64,000 bases of DNA from Sphingomonas canadensis (GTDB lineage: Bacteria; Pseudomonadota; Alphaproteobacteria; Sphingomonadales; Sphingomonadaceae): positions 62,001-126,000 of the forward strand of contig NZ_JAPDRA010000006.1 in assembly GCF_026013525.1 (NCBI RefSeq). The letters are read 5' to 3'. Both the position numbers and the translations under genes were made by a program. Below the pieces are notes generated by a model. That model searched no databases. It was given only the letters and a program-made list of their open reading frames with translations, and was not told the origin of the DNA. Shown here one piece after another: positions 1-8,803 of this stretch; the stretch's first letter is position 1; each line of letters opens with the position of its first letter.

Positions 1-32
1 AAACCCGATCATCGTCAAATGAGAGGTGGCAA

Positions 33-1103
33 TTGCTCTCGATCCTGAAGAACGCCTGGTACGCAGCCGCTTTTTCCGAAGAGCTCGCCGATGCCCCGCT
101 CGCGCGGAAGCTGGCGGGCGAGGACGCGGTGCTCTTCCGCACCGCGGATGGCGCCGCCGCGATGCTGCGCGATCGCTGCCCGCATCGCTTTTCCCCGCTG
201 TCCGAAGGTCAGGTGGAGGGTGACACGATCCGCTGTCCCTATCATGGCCTGCGCTTCGATAGCGCGGGGCGTTGCGTACATAACCCGCATCTGGGCAAGG
301 AAGCCCCCTTCCCCGCGGCAGATACGCGGGCTTGGCCGGTAATGGAGCGCTATGGCGTGATCTGGTTCTGGCCCGGCGATCCGGCCGCGGCGAATCCTGA
401 TTCGCTGCCGCGCGTCGCGTTCCTGGAGGACCCGGAATATGCGCTGGTCCGCGGGCGTCTGCACGTGCGCGGCCATTATGAACTGGTCGTCGACAACCTG
501 CTCGATCTCAGCCATGCAGCCTTCATCCACCCGCAGTTCGGCGGCGGACGCCACGCGACCGAGACGGTACTTAAGGCGACCAAGCAACGGCTGGAACGCC
601 GGGAGCGGTCGATCGTCAACCACCGCATGCGAAGCGGCCTTGGCCCCTCCTCCGCGCATGTGAAGCTGTTCGGCATGGATCCCGACGTGCCGGTGCATTC
701 CGATACCACCATGACCTGGTATCCGCCCGCATTCCTGGATTTCGCGGTCGGCAGTTGGGAGATGGACAAAGGCCGCGACAGCGGCGTCCACATCCCGCAG
801 CTTCATACGATCACGCCCGAAACCGAGTTCACATCGCATTACTTCTTCATCAACGGCCGCAACCGCCGCCAGGACGAGCCCGAGGTCGACAAGGCGCTGC
901 TCGACTTCTTCGATCTGGCCTTCCGCCAGCAAGACGAACCAATGATCGAGCTGGTGCAGAAGAACATGGGCGCGGTGAGCGACATCAACCAGTTGAACCC
1001 GATCCTGCTGGCAACCGATGCCGCGCCGGTTTCCGCGCGGCGCATGCTCGCCGCCCTGATCGCGGAGGAACAAGCGGCGGAAGGCGCGGACGGCGCCCGG
1101 TGA
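33..1103 (+). CDS. Rieske aromatic oxygenase, VanA-type
   Basis: Terminal oxygenase of a Rieske non-heme iron system. The family hydroxylates or O-demethylates aromatic acids in the cytoplasm, taking electrons from a separate reductase. Seen: Rieske ligands C49-P-H51 and C68-P-Y-H71, then the mononuclear-iron segment D154 to H166 with H161-x4-H166. At 356 aa it has the usual length for the vanillate demethylase group. The TTG start at 33 is chosen because GAGAGG lies six bases upstream and the protein then begins just before the Rieske domain, as in relatives. The stop overlaps the GTG of the next gene, so the two are probably co-translated. No reductase or ferredoxin gene is present in the window. 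Substrate unknown. Confidence 0.85.
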   Translation: MLSILKNAWYAAAFSEELADAPLARKLAGEDAVLFRTADGAAAMLRDRCPHRFSPLSEGQVEGDTIRCPYHGLRFDSAGRCVHNPHLGKEAPFPAADTRAWPVMERYGVIWFWPGDPAAANPDSLPRVAFLEDPEYALVRGRLHVRGHYELVVDNLLDLSHAAFIHPQFGGGRHATETVLKATKQRLERRERSIVNHRMRSGLGPSSAHVKLFGMDPDVPVHSDTTMTWYPPAFLDFAVGSWEMDKGRDSGVHIPQLHTITPETEFTSHYFFINGRNRRQDEPEVDKALLDFFDLAFRQQDEPMIELVQKNMGAVSDINQLNPILLATDAAPVSARRMLAALIAEEQAAEGADGAR

Positions 1104-2527
1104 CCCCTGCCGCCGGCCCGGCAAGCCCTGCCTCGCTGCGCATGACCGGAACCGCGGTAGCGGTGGCGATGTTCATGGCGCAACTCGACGCGACCGTGAT
1201 CCACACCGCCCTTCCCGCGATGGGCAAAAGCTTCGGCGTGGCGCCGGTGGACCTTTCGATCGGCGTCACCGTCTATCTGCTGGCACAGGCGGCATGCCTG
1301 CCCGCCAGCGCCTGGCTGACCGACCGGCTGGGGCCGAAGCGCGTGTTCGCGCTTGCGGTTCTGTGCTTCACCCTCAGTTCCTTGTGGTGCGGGCTCACCC
1401 ATTCGCTAGGCCAGTTCGTCGCAGCACGGGTGGCACAGGGTGCCAGCGCGGCGCTGATGATGCCCGTCGGCGGCTCGCTCCTCGTCCGCTCGGCGGGCAA
1501 GGAACGGCTGGTGCAGGTGATGACGCTGACCAGTACCGCGGTGCTGCTGGCGCCCACTTTCGGCCCGGCGATCGGCGGCTTCTGCGTCACCTATCTTTCC
1601 TGGCCCTGGGCGTTCCTGATCAACGTGCCGATCGGCGTGCTGGGGCTGGTGATGATCTGGCGCCACGTCCCGGACCTGCCCGCCGAGAACCCGCGCCCCT
1701 TCGACACGCGGGGCTTCCTGCTTGGCGCCGCCGCCATGACCGGGCTTCTGATCGGGCTCGACCGGGTTTCGTCCGCCAGCGGCGACATCCGCATCGCGCT
1801 CGCCTGCCTGGCCGGGGGCGCGGCCGCCGCGCTCGCGGCCGTCCGCCATTTCCGGCGCCATCCCGCGCCGCTGCTATCGCTCGCGCCGCTGCGTTCCGAC
1901 ATCTACCGCATCTCGGTGCTGTCCGCGGGCGCTCCGATCCGTATCGCGATCCGGGCGCTGCCCTTCGTGCTTCCGCTGATGTTCCAGCTCTCGCTGGGCA
2001 TGAGCGCCTTTGCCGCCGGGTTGACGCTGATCATGCTCAACGGATCGGATCTGGTGATAAAGCCGCTGATCCGCGTGCTGCTCCGGCGCCTGGGCTATCG
2101 CGCCAACCTGCTCGCCAGTTGCCTGGCCTCGGCGGCGGGGACCGCTTTGTGCGCCGCTTTCTCGCCCAGCACGCCGTTGTGGGTGATCCTGGTGTGCCTG
2201 ATGTTCCTTGGCGCCGCGCGATCGATCCTGTTCACCGGCGTCCAGACGCTGCTCTACACCGATGTTCCGGAGGATCAGACGACCTCGGCGACCGTGCTGT
2301 GGAACGTGTTTCAGCAACTCACCAGCGCCATCGCGGTATCGCTGAGCGCGATCATCATCAACGCGCTGTCGGCGCTGCACGGGCGATGGGGCGAAGCACC
2401 CGGCCTGGCGGATTTCCGCGTAGCGCTCCTGTTCCACGCCGCGTTGCTGCTGGCCGCGATGGCATCGCTGAGAAAGCTGGAAGGAACCGCGGGCGCCCGG
2501 CTGAGCGGCCATTCGGCTCAGACCTAG
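1100..2527 (+). CDS. MFS transporter, DHA2 (EmrB/QacA) type
   Basis: Predicted 14-helix drug/proton antiporter of about 475 aa in the inner membrane. Seen: the early motif LDATVIHTALPAM (the family's LDxTIVNVALP), DRLGPKRVF between TM2 and TM3, and GPAIGG followed by INVPIG, which is typical of DHA2 exporters. The reading frame is open further upstream, but GTG 1100 overlaps the preceding TGA and gives a normal N-terminus; ATG 1142 is an alternative start. It may export a toxic aromatic substrate or product of the Rieske enzyme. Its stop shares the sequence CTAG with the stop of the converging regulator gene. Confidence 0.8.
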   Translation: MTPAAGPASPASLRMTGTAVAVAMFMAQLDATVIHTALPAMGKSFGVAPVDLSIGVTVYLLAQAACLPASAWLTDRLGPKRVFALAVLCFTLSSLWCGLTHSLGQFVAARVAQGASAALMMPVGGSLLVRSAGKERLVQVMTLTSTAVLLAPTFGPAIGGFCVTYLSWPWAFLINVPIGVLGLVMIWRHVPDLPAENPRPFDTRGFLLGAAAMTGLLIGLDRVSSASGDIRIALACLAGGAAAALAAVRHFRRHPAPLLSLAPLRSDIYRISVLSAGAPIRIAIRALPFVLPLMFQLSLGMSAFAAGLTLIMLNGSDLVIKPLIRVLLRRLGYRANLLASCLASAAGTALCAAFSPSTPLWVILVCLMFLGAARSILFTGVQTLLYTDVPEDQTTSATVLWNVFQQLTSAIAVSLSAIIINALSALHGRWGEAPGLADFRVALLFHAALLLAAMASLRKLEGTAGARLSGHSAQT

Positions 2528-3195
2528 AGGTTCCGGTCCTCAAGGATCTCCAGCACCATCCCTTCGAACGAGACGCGACGGTCACGGCGCAGCCGCACCA
2601 GCTTCTCGCGATCCTGCTCGGCCAGTGCCTCGACCAGATCGTGCTTGCGCACCAGATTGCGCTGGGCGTTCGAGCGGCGAGGAAGCGGCAGGATGGCGCG
2701 GAACCGGTCCGTGAGCGTCCACAGCCGCATCGCCTCACGCACCATCACCTTGTGCGGTGAGAAATCGAAGATCGTCTGGTGGAACTCGCGGTGCCGAAGC
2801 CACCAGTCGCGCCGCTGCTCGGCATCCAGCAGCCGCTCCAGTTCCACGGCGCGCTTTCTCAGATCCGCCAGTTGCGCCCGACTCGGCCATTCGATCGACT
2901 GGAGCAGATCGTCTTCGAGAAGGTGGCGCATCCGGAAAAGCTGCCACGCCTCCGCACTGGAAAGCCGCGCGACAAAGAAGCCGCGATTTGGATCATGCTC
3001 CACGATCCCTTCCGACGTGAGCAGTTTCAGCGCTTCCCGCACCGGCACCGGGCTGGAATCGAAACGCTCGGCAAGTTCGATCTGGCCCAGCCGCACGCCC
3101 GGCGACAGCATCCCGCCGGCAACCAGGGTGCGGACTTCGTCGGCGATCTTCGTGGCTACTCCGTTCGAGCGCGCCTCACCTGTTCGCAGCTTCAT
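2524..3195 (-). CDS. GntR-family regulator (FadR/FCD type)
   Basis: Transcriptional regulator of 223 aa. Seen: an N-terminal winged helix (about residues 8-75, with PVREALKLLTSEGIV as recognition region) and an all-helical FCD ligand domain containing REFH and RKHDLVEAL, where the family places acidic and His metal or ligand contacts. ATG 3195 is chosen over upstream in-frame codons because GGGGAGG lies just before it. It is divergent from the TAXI protein gene and converges on the exporter, so it probably controls the flanking transport genes in response to a carboxylic acid effector. FCD regulators are typical of organic-acid and aromatic catabolism. The effector is not deducible. Confidence 0.85.
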   Translation of the reverse strand: MKLRTGEARSNGVATKIADEVRTLVAGGMLSPGVRLGQIELAERFDSSPVPVREALKLLTSEGIVEHDPNRGFFVARLSSAEAWQLFRMRHLLEDDLLQSIEWPSRAQLADLRKRAVELERLLDAEQRRDWWLRHREFHQTIFDFSPHKVMVREAMRLWTLTDRFRAILPLPRRSNAQRNLVRKHDLVEALAEQDREKLVRLRRDRRVSFEGMVLEILEDRNL

Positions 3196-3319
3196 ATCCT
3201 CCCCATGGTCGAAACAGGCCCCGGAAGAAAGCGTCGATTCTCCAAGGCACGGCGGCCGTCCGGAATGCGGCCGTTTCCCGCGGTGCCGGCAACGCGCATC
3301 ATGCAGTTTACACTTCCAC

Positions 3320-3342
3320 TTTTGAATATTATTTTTTATAAT
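3320..3342. promoter_or_regulatory. AT-rich operator candidate, gntR/TAXI promoter
   Basis: In the GC-rich 259-bp divergent gap an AT-only patch holds the inverted repeat ATTAT-N5-ATAAT (3328-3342). It overlaps TTTTGAATATT (3320-3330), a string that recurs at 11775 upstream of the TonB receptor. This is a plausible binding site of the adjacent GntR protein. The rest of 3196-3454 shows nothing else I recognise. Confidence 0.4.
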
Positions 3343-3454
3343 CCTTCGCACAGAACAAGCCCCAGCGGCAAGCAGGGGGCAGGGGCGCGGCGGTGGCCGG
3401 TGTCGGTTCGCCGGCCCCGTCCCTCGGTGTCACCCAGGGGACGGAGGATTCGGC

Positions 3455-4543
3455 ATGCGGGGGCCATTGGCGCTCTGGTTTGGCTTGTTGCTGCTGGGCG
3501 CGATCGCCGCGCCTTCCGCCAGCGCGCAGACGGCGCCGCAGGACGAGGCGGCCCAATGGGAGGATGTCGGCCAGACCGGCTTCGGCACCAAGCGGCTGGT
3601 GCTCGCTTCCGCCTGTATCGAGGCATGCCCGTGGGGCGAACTGGGCGATTTCGTCAAAGAGGCCCTGGCCCCTGATGGCTATGAGATCATCCTCTGCCGC
3701 AATTGCAACCGGACAGAAGGGCCGCGCATCGTTGCCAGGGCATCCTATCCCCCGCCCCTGGTGGAGGACGATCTGCGCCACGGCACGGTGCGGCGCGTGC
3801 GCGCCAAGATCGATTTCGGTATCACCGAAGCGTCGATGCTCGTCTGGGCGCATGCCGGCCAGCACATCTATGCCAAGGACGGCCCCTATCCGGACCTGCG
3901 GCTGATCGCGCGGATCGAAGACCCCACCTATCTGCTCGTCGCGGTGAAGCCCGAGCTGGGTATCAAGAGCCTGGCGGAGGTGCGCGAGCGCAAGCTGCCG
4001 GTCCGCATCATCACCGATTTCCAGCCCACCGTGATGCCGGTGCTCGAATATTACAGGCTCGACCGCAAGAGCCTGGAAAGCTGGGGCGGCGCGCTGATGC
4101 CCCCGCGCGATATCACCGCCGATACGCCGTTCGATATCGTCATCTCCAGCCTGGCCAGCCCGGCGAACAACCCCGAATCGGCATTTTGGACCACCGTTAC
4201 GGTAGGCCATAAGCTGCAGTTCCTTGACCTGCCGGAAGACCTGCTGGACCGGCTGGTGAAAGACACCGGTATGGTGCGCACCAAGGCCCGCTGGGGGCTC
4301 TTGCGCGGCGTAGACCGCACCATCCCCACGGTGGGCCGTTCGGGGGAAGTGATCTTCGCGCGCACCGACATGCCGGACGACGTCGCCTATGCGATCGCAC
4401 GCGCGGCGGATCGCAACCGCGGCGAGCTCAAATGGTTCGTCCGGCCCTATTCGATCGATCCGCTCACTGTGGCTGACGGCAAGGGCGTGCCGCTGCATCC
4501 CGGCGCCGCCCGTTATTACCGCGAGAAGGGATATATCGACTGA
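3455..4543 (+). CDS. TAXI-family periplasmic solute-binding protein
   Basis: 362-aa exported protein of the TRAP-associated extracytoplasmic immunogenic (TAXI) family, which binds small carboxylates in the periplasm and delivers them to a TRAP permease. Seen: a signal peptide (residues 1-24, ending ASAQ) and, at the C-terminus, the family hallmark PLHPGAARYYREKGY. Central segments such as FGITEASMLVWAHAG fit the two-lobed binding fold. The start is supported by GGAGG seven bases upstream. Two Cys pairs near residues 48-90 are unusual. No TRAP DctQM permease is in the window. The next genes are a DoxX-like membrane protein and an MFS carrier, so it is either an orphan sensor or works with another carrier. 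Confidence 0.8.
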   Translation: MRGPLALWFGLLLLGAIAAPSASAQTAPQDEAAQWEDVGQTGFGTKRLVLASACIEACPWGELGDFVKEALAPDGYEIILCRNCNRTEGPRIVARASYPPPLVEDDLRHGTVRRVRAKIDFGITEASMLVWAHAGQHIYAKDGPYPDLRLIARIEDPTYLLVAVKPELGIKSLAEVRERKLPVRIITDFQPTVMPVLEYYRLDRKSLESWGGALMPPRDITADTPFDIVISSLASPANNPESAFWTTVTVGHKLQFLDLPEDLLDRLVKDTGMVRTKARWGLLRGVDRTIPTVGRSGEVIFARTDMPDDVAYAIARAADRNRGELKWFVRPYSIDPLTVADGKGVPLHPGAARYYREKGYID

Positions 4544-4628
4544 GCCCGCCGGGGCAGGCCCCGCGCGCGGCCGAAAGGTGCGCCCGGCCCGCCCGCCACC
4601 GGCCTTCCCGCACGCGCGGAACGAAGGA

Positions 4629-5243
4629 ATGACGATGCCGATTTCCAACCTGTTCAAGGCCGTCGCGGCCGTCACCGGCGCGATTGCGCTTTATCTGTTG
4701 TTCTTCGCGACACTGGATACCTTCATTTTCTTCGGTCTGCCGATTCTCGCCGGAATCGCTGGCGCGCTGGTGCTGCGCCGGATGGACCCGCACCGGACAA
4801 GCGCCGATCACCTCACGGACGCGCTTCGGATCTATTGGGGGCTTCACCTGCTCTGGTCGTCGGCCCGCTATTGGTTCGGCGATGTCCAGCCGCCGATCCC
4901 GCATCCGGTGGGCGGCCCGTTCGTCGCCTCGCTCGAAGCGATGGGGCTGTACCAGGGGATCAAGGCGCTGGAAGGCGTCGTCGCCATTCTGCTGCTCGCC
5001 AACCGCTTCGTGCCGCTGGCGCTGGTGGTGGAGATGCCGACCAGCTTCAACATATTCTATCTCAATTTCTTCATCACCGCCGCGCCGCGGCAGTTGATCA
5101 CCGGCCCGCTGGAGATCGGAGCCAACTGCCTGCTTCTTCTGGCTTATTTCCGCTACTACCAGCCGTTCCTGGCGGCCCGGGCCTATGCGGCCCCGCCCAG
5201 CTTCCTTGGCGAAAGTGCCATCGATCAGCCCACGAACCCCTGA
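4629..5243 (+). CDS. DoxX-like integral membrane protein (copy 1)
   Basis: 204-aa protein with about five hydrophobic segments. It shares clear sequence with four other proteins here (11915-12529, 34869-35345, 35377-35925, 8240-8803). The common core has the pattern [IV]K-x2-E-x3-G-x2-LL-x2-RFV-x-LA-x4-P, then IFYLN and a C-terminal YY-x-PFL. It is closest to the 11915-12529 copy, with equal length and GGPFVAS and NRFVPLAL shared. Start ATG 4629 follows GAAGGA. Family known only as DoxX/DoxD-like small membrane proteins; no reaction can be assigned. It sits between the TAXI protein and the AAHS carrier in one apparent operon, which suggests a role in uptake or membrane redox. Confidence 0.7.
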   Translation: MTMPISNLFKAVAAVTGAIALYLLFFATLDTFIFFGLPILAGIAGALVLRRMDPHRTSADHLTDALRIYWGLHLLWSSARYWFGDVQPPIPHPVGGPFVASLEAMGLYQGIKALEGVVAILLLANRFVPLALVVEMPTSFNIFYLNFFITAAPRQLITGPLEIGANCLLLLAYFRYYQPFLAARAYAAPPSFLGESAIDQPTNP

Positions 5244-5252
5244 GGAACCTCG

Positions 5253-6620
5253 ATGCACGCCTCCGATAGCGGCCCTGGCGGCCCGAACGATCTCACCCGG
5301 CTGATCGACGATGCGCCGTGGAGCGGATACCAGAAGCTCGTCCTGGTCTGGCTCGCGCTGGTCTTTGCGGTCGACGGGCTGGCCAACCAGTCGCTGGGCA
5401 TCACCCTTCCCGCGATGATCGCCGACTGGAAGGTGCGGCCCGACGTCTTCGCCCCCGTCACCGCCGCCAATCTGACCGGTGTCGCGCTGGGCTCCGTGAT
5501 CGGCGGCCTGCTGGGGGATCGTGTCGGGCGCCGTTGGGCGCTGATCGGATCGATCCTGCTGTTCGGCGCCGCCACGGCATGTGGCGCGCTGGCGCAGCAG
5601 CCGATCGAACTGATGATCATCCGGCTGATCGACGGCCTAGGCATCGGCGCGGCGATCCCCAACGGCGCTGCGCTGATTTCGGAATTCACCCCCGCGCGCA
5701 GGCGCGGACGCGCGATCGCGATCGGCATGGTGTTCATCCCGATCGGCGGAATCCTGGCCGGTGGGCTGGGCGCCACGATCCTGGAGATGCTGGGCTGGCG
5801 CACCGTGCTGGTGACGGCGGGTGTCGTGCCGATCGTCCTGGGCCTCAGCTTCATCGCCCTGCTGCCCGAATCCCCCGCCTTCCTGCTGCGCGCAGGCAAG
5901 CGGCAGGAGCTGGACCGGCTGCTCGCGCGCTGCGGCATCGCCGGCACGGCAAGCAGGGAGTTCGTGATCCCGCCGCTGGAAAAGGCAACCGCGCCGATGC
6001 GCGTGCTGCTGGTGCCCGAAGTGCGCCGCGCCACGCTGTTGCTGTGGGGCGGCTTCTTCACCTGCCTGATGGCTTCCTACACGATCTTCAGTTGGGTGCC
6101 GACGATGCTGCACATGCTGGACTTCGATCTGACGATGACCAGCCTGGGGCTTACCACCTTCCACACCGGAGGCGTCATCGGCGCGCTGTTCAGCGGCCTT
6201 GCGCTTGATCGTAAGGGGTTCAGCACCACGCACATGGCACTCTCGGGTGTCGCGGCGATTCTGGCGCTGACGCTCGCGCTACTGCTGGCGGGCGACGTGC
6301 GAGCCGCCGCGGTGATATTCCCGACGATGCTGGCGCTCGGCTTCTGCATGTCGGGCCTCCACAACACGCTCTATACACTCGCCGCCAATACCTATCCCAC
6401 GGCCGCGCGCGCCACGGGTGTGGGCATGGCGGCGGCGGTAGGGCGGCTGGGCGCTGTGCTCAGTTCGTTCACCGGCGTCCGATCGCTGGAGATGGGCGGC
6501 TCCTTCGGCTTCTTCGCAATCGTCGCGCTGCTGCTCGCCTTGTGCGGCCTTTCCGGCTGGGCGGCGCGCGGCGCGCGGCCAGGCTCCGGCGAGCCCTCAC
6601 CCAAGAGGGCCCAGGCTTAG
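5253..6620 (+). CDS. MFS transporter, aromatic acid:H+ symporter type
   Basis: 455-aa, 12-helix carrier. Seen: GGLLGDRVGRR between TM2 and TM3, a repeated motif in the second half, and LPESPAFLLRAGK in the central loop, which is characteristic of the AAHS (PcaK/BenK/VanK) branch of MFS. It probably imports an aromatic acid or related carboxylate with protons. GAGGA precedes ATG 5253, and the gap to the DoxX-like gene is only nine bases, so the genes are likely co-transcribed. Substrate not deducible; the neighbouring exported esterase suggests the released acid. Confidence 0.8.
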   Translation: MHASDSGPGGPNDLTRLIDDAPWSGYQKLVLVWLALVFAVDGLANQSLGITLPAMIADWKVRPDVFAPVTAANLTGVALGSVIGGLLGDRVGRRWALIGSILLFGAATACGALAQQPIELMIIRLIDGLGIGAAIPNGAALISEFTPARRRGRAIAIGMVFIPIGGILAGGLGATILEMLGWRTVLVTAGVVPIVLGLSFIALLPESPAFLLRAGKRQELDRLLARCGIAGTASREFVIPPLEKATAPMRVLLVPEVRRATLLLWGGFFTCLMASYTIFSWVPTMLHMLDFDLTMTSLGLTTFHTGGVIGALFSGLALDRKGFSTTHMALSGVAAILALTLALLLAGDVRAAAVIFPTMLALGFCMSGLHNTLYTLAANTYPTAARATGVGMAAAVGRLGAVLSSFTGVRSLEMGGSFGFFAIVALLLALCGLSGWAARGARPGSGEPSPKRAQA

Positions 6621-6656
6621 CTTCCGGCCCACCATCCAGCCCAAGGGGGAATCACC

Positions 6657-8147
6657 ATGTTGCGCTCGACCTGCTCCGCCATCGCACTGATGCTGCTGAC
6701 GCTGCCGGGGGCGGCGCCGGCCGCAGCGCAGCCCCCAGTCCCGCACGTGAGCGTGGCGCAGGGCAAGCTCGCCGGGAGCAGCGCCGACGGCGTCCGCCGG
6801 TTCTTCGGCATCCCCTTCGCCGCGCCGCCGGTCGGCGATCTGCGCTGGAAGGCACCGAAGCCGGCCGCGCCCTGGGCCGGGGTGCGCGATGCGTCCAGCT
6901 TCGGCGCCACCTGCATGCAGAGCCGCTTTCCGGGCGAGGATGCCGGTGCCCGCCCGCCGATGAGCGAGGATTGCCTGACGCTCAACGTCTGGACGCCCGA
7001 GGGGGTGGACGGACCGATGCCGGTGATGGTGTGGATCCACGGAGGCGGCTTCATGGCCGGGTCCAATCGCGATCCCGCATTCGACGGCACGGCCTTCGCG
7101 AAGAAGGGCATCGTGCTGGTCACGATCAACTACCGGCTCGGTGCACTCGGCTTCATAGCGCATCCGGAGCTTAGCGCGGAGGCGCCCTATCGTTCCTCCG
7201 GCAACTACGGCATGCTGGATCAGATCGCCGCGCTGAAATGGATCCGCGAGAACATCGGCGCGTTCGGCGGCGATCCCGGCAATGTCACCATTTTCGGCGA
7301 GTCCGCCGGCAGCACCGCGATCAGCATCCTCCAGGCCTCCCCGCTTGCGAAGGGCCTGTTCGACAAGGTGATCGGCGAAAGCACGTCGCAGTTCGATCCC
7401 GACGGCGGGCTGATCGGGCGCAAGAATCTGCGCCAGGCGGAGGAATATGGCAAGGCGTTCGGTGAGAAGCTCAACGCTCCATCGCTGGCAGCGTTGCGGG
7501 CGCTGAAGCCGGAGCAGATCCTGGCCCAGCCAACCTTTTTCTGGCCCACCGAACGCGACGGATATCTGCTGCCCGACATCGTCTACAACCGCTTCGCCCG
7601 TGGTGCGCAGAACGACGTGCCGACGCTGGTCGGCTCCAATTCGGACGAGGGCGCCACGATCCGCATGGACTGGATCAAGCGCGCGCAGGCCGATCCAGCC
7701 TCCTATGACCGCATCTATGGCGGCGAGCCGGACCAGCTCAGGCGATCCGCCACCGATGCCGTCCAGTGGCAGATGCGAAGCTGGGCAAGGCTGCAGGCGC
7801 GCACCGGCAAGAACAAGGCCTGGCTGTTCTGGTTCGACCAGCCCTGGCCCGGCCGCCAGCAACTGGGCGCGTTCCACGGCGCCGAGATCGTCTATGTCTT
7901 CAAGACGCTGGAGACCGAGGACCAGCCGTGGACGGACGGCGACCGCAAGCTTTCGGCACTGATGTTCGATTATTGGGTCAATTTCGCGCGCACGGGCGAT
8001 CCGAACGGCGCAGGGCTGCCGCATTGGCCCAGCTATAGCGAGGCGAACCCCATGCTGATGCGGCTGGCGCCCGATGCCGGCGCGATCCCGGAGCCGCGGG
8101 CGGAGGCGCAGGCGTTCCTGGACGCCTATTTCGACGCCCGCAGATAA
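6657..8147 (+). CDS. exported type-B carboxylesterase
   Basis: 496-aa secreted ester hydrolase of the carboxylesterase/cholinesterase family. Seen: a signal peptide (residues 1-24, ending PAAAQ), the oxyanion segment WIHGGGFMAGS, nucleophile motif FGESAGS, an acid in NSDEG and the His in FHGAE; all three catalytic positions are intact. AAGGGGG precedes the ATG. As last gene of the TAXI/DoxX/AAHS operon it would act in the periplasm or outside, releasing an acid for the carrier encoded upstream. A second type-B esterase lies at 21109-22632. The natural ester is unknown. Confidence 0.85.
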   Translation: MLRSTCSAIALMLLTLPGAAPAAAQPPVPHVSVAQGKLAGSSADGVRRFFGIPFAAPPVGDLRWKAPKPAAPWAGVRDASSFGATCMQSRFPGEDAGARPPMSEDCLTLNVWTPEGVDGPMPVMVWIHGGGFMAGSNRDPAFDGTAFAKKGIVLVTINYRLGALGFIAHPELSAEAPYRSSGNYGMLDQIAALKWIRENIGAFGGDPGNVTIFGESAGSTAISILQASPLAKGLFDKVIGESTSQFDPDGGLIGRKNLRQAEEYGKAFGEKLNAPSLAALRALKPEQILAQPTFFWPTERDGYLLPDIVYNRFARGAQNDVPTLVGSNSDEGATIRMDWIKRAQADPASYDRIYGGEPDQLRRSATDAVQWQMRSWARLQARTGKNKAWLFWFDQPWPGRQQLGAFHGAEIVYVFKTLETEDQPWTDGDRKLSALMFDYWVNFARTGDPNGAGLPHWPSYSEANPMLMRLAPDAGAIPEPRAEAQAFLDAYFDARR

Positions 8148-8239
8148 GGCGGGGGACCGGCGTCGTCCTGGCTTCGCCCGGACGGCCCCGGCGCCTTACG
8201 CGACGCGCCGCCAGCTTGGGCCGGAGGCGGCGCGAGATC

Positions 8240-8803
8240 CTAATGCAACAGCCACAAGGTTAGGTAGGTGACTCCTGCCGCAGCCGCGACGCCGCCGGCC
8301 GCGGCCAGGATGTGCCCGATCCCGGCGATCGGGCGCGCCCCGCCCTGTCCCAGCACCGGCGCACCGGCATGATAGGCCAGCATCGCCCGGTAACGATCGA
8401 GATGCCCTAGCGACATGATCGCGTTGAGCGCTATGATCACCGCGCTGACCGACAGGCCGAAGCGGGTGAGATGCGATCCGTTGACATAGGCGATCATCAG
8501 CGTGATCGGCCATGCCCCCACGATCGCCAGCGCGGCGAACCGGTCAAGCAGCAACGCCAGGCCGATCACGATCTCGAGCAGCTTGACGATGGTCATTACG
8601 CCCGATTCCGCCAGCGCGGGCACGAGCCCCGGCCCGGGCAGGACCGAACGATCGAAATAGAAGCCGAACCAGTAGTTCAGCCCGTGGAACAGGAACCAGC
8701 CTCCATAGAAGAACTGGCAAGCATAGGCGAAACCGGTGAACGCATGGCGCTCACCGGTTCCTCCCATCCCGTTCGACGCGGTTGCGCCTGCGGGTTCAGC
8801 CAT
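8240..8803 (-). CDS. DoxX-like integral membrane protein (copy 5)
   Basis: 187-aa protein with four or five hydrophobic segments, the most divergent of the five DoxX-like proteins. It keeps VKLLEIVIGLALLLDRFAALA, matching the [IV]K-x2-E-x3-G-x2-LL-x2-RF core, and NYW in the first loop. Its ATG overlaps the stop of the TonB receptor gene (ATGA), so it is translationally coupled to the receptor. That pairing suggests a role in uptake or processing of the receptor's ligand at the inner membrane. No enzymatic motif is visible. Family: DoxX-like (inferred); function unassigned. Confidence 0.7.
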   Translation of the reverse strand: MAEPAGATASNGMGGTGERHAFTGFAYACQFFYGGWFLFHGLNYWFGFYFDRSVLPGPGLVPALAESGVMTIVKLLEIVIGLALLLDRFAALAIVGAWPITLMIAYVNGSHLTRFGLSVSAVIIALNAIMSLGHLDRYRAMLAYHAGAPVLGQGGARPIAGIGHILAAAGGVAAAAGVTYLTLWLLH

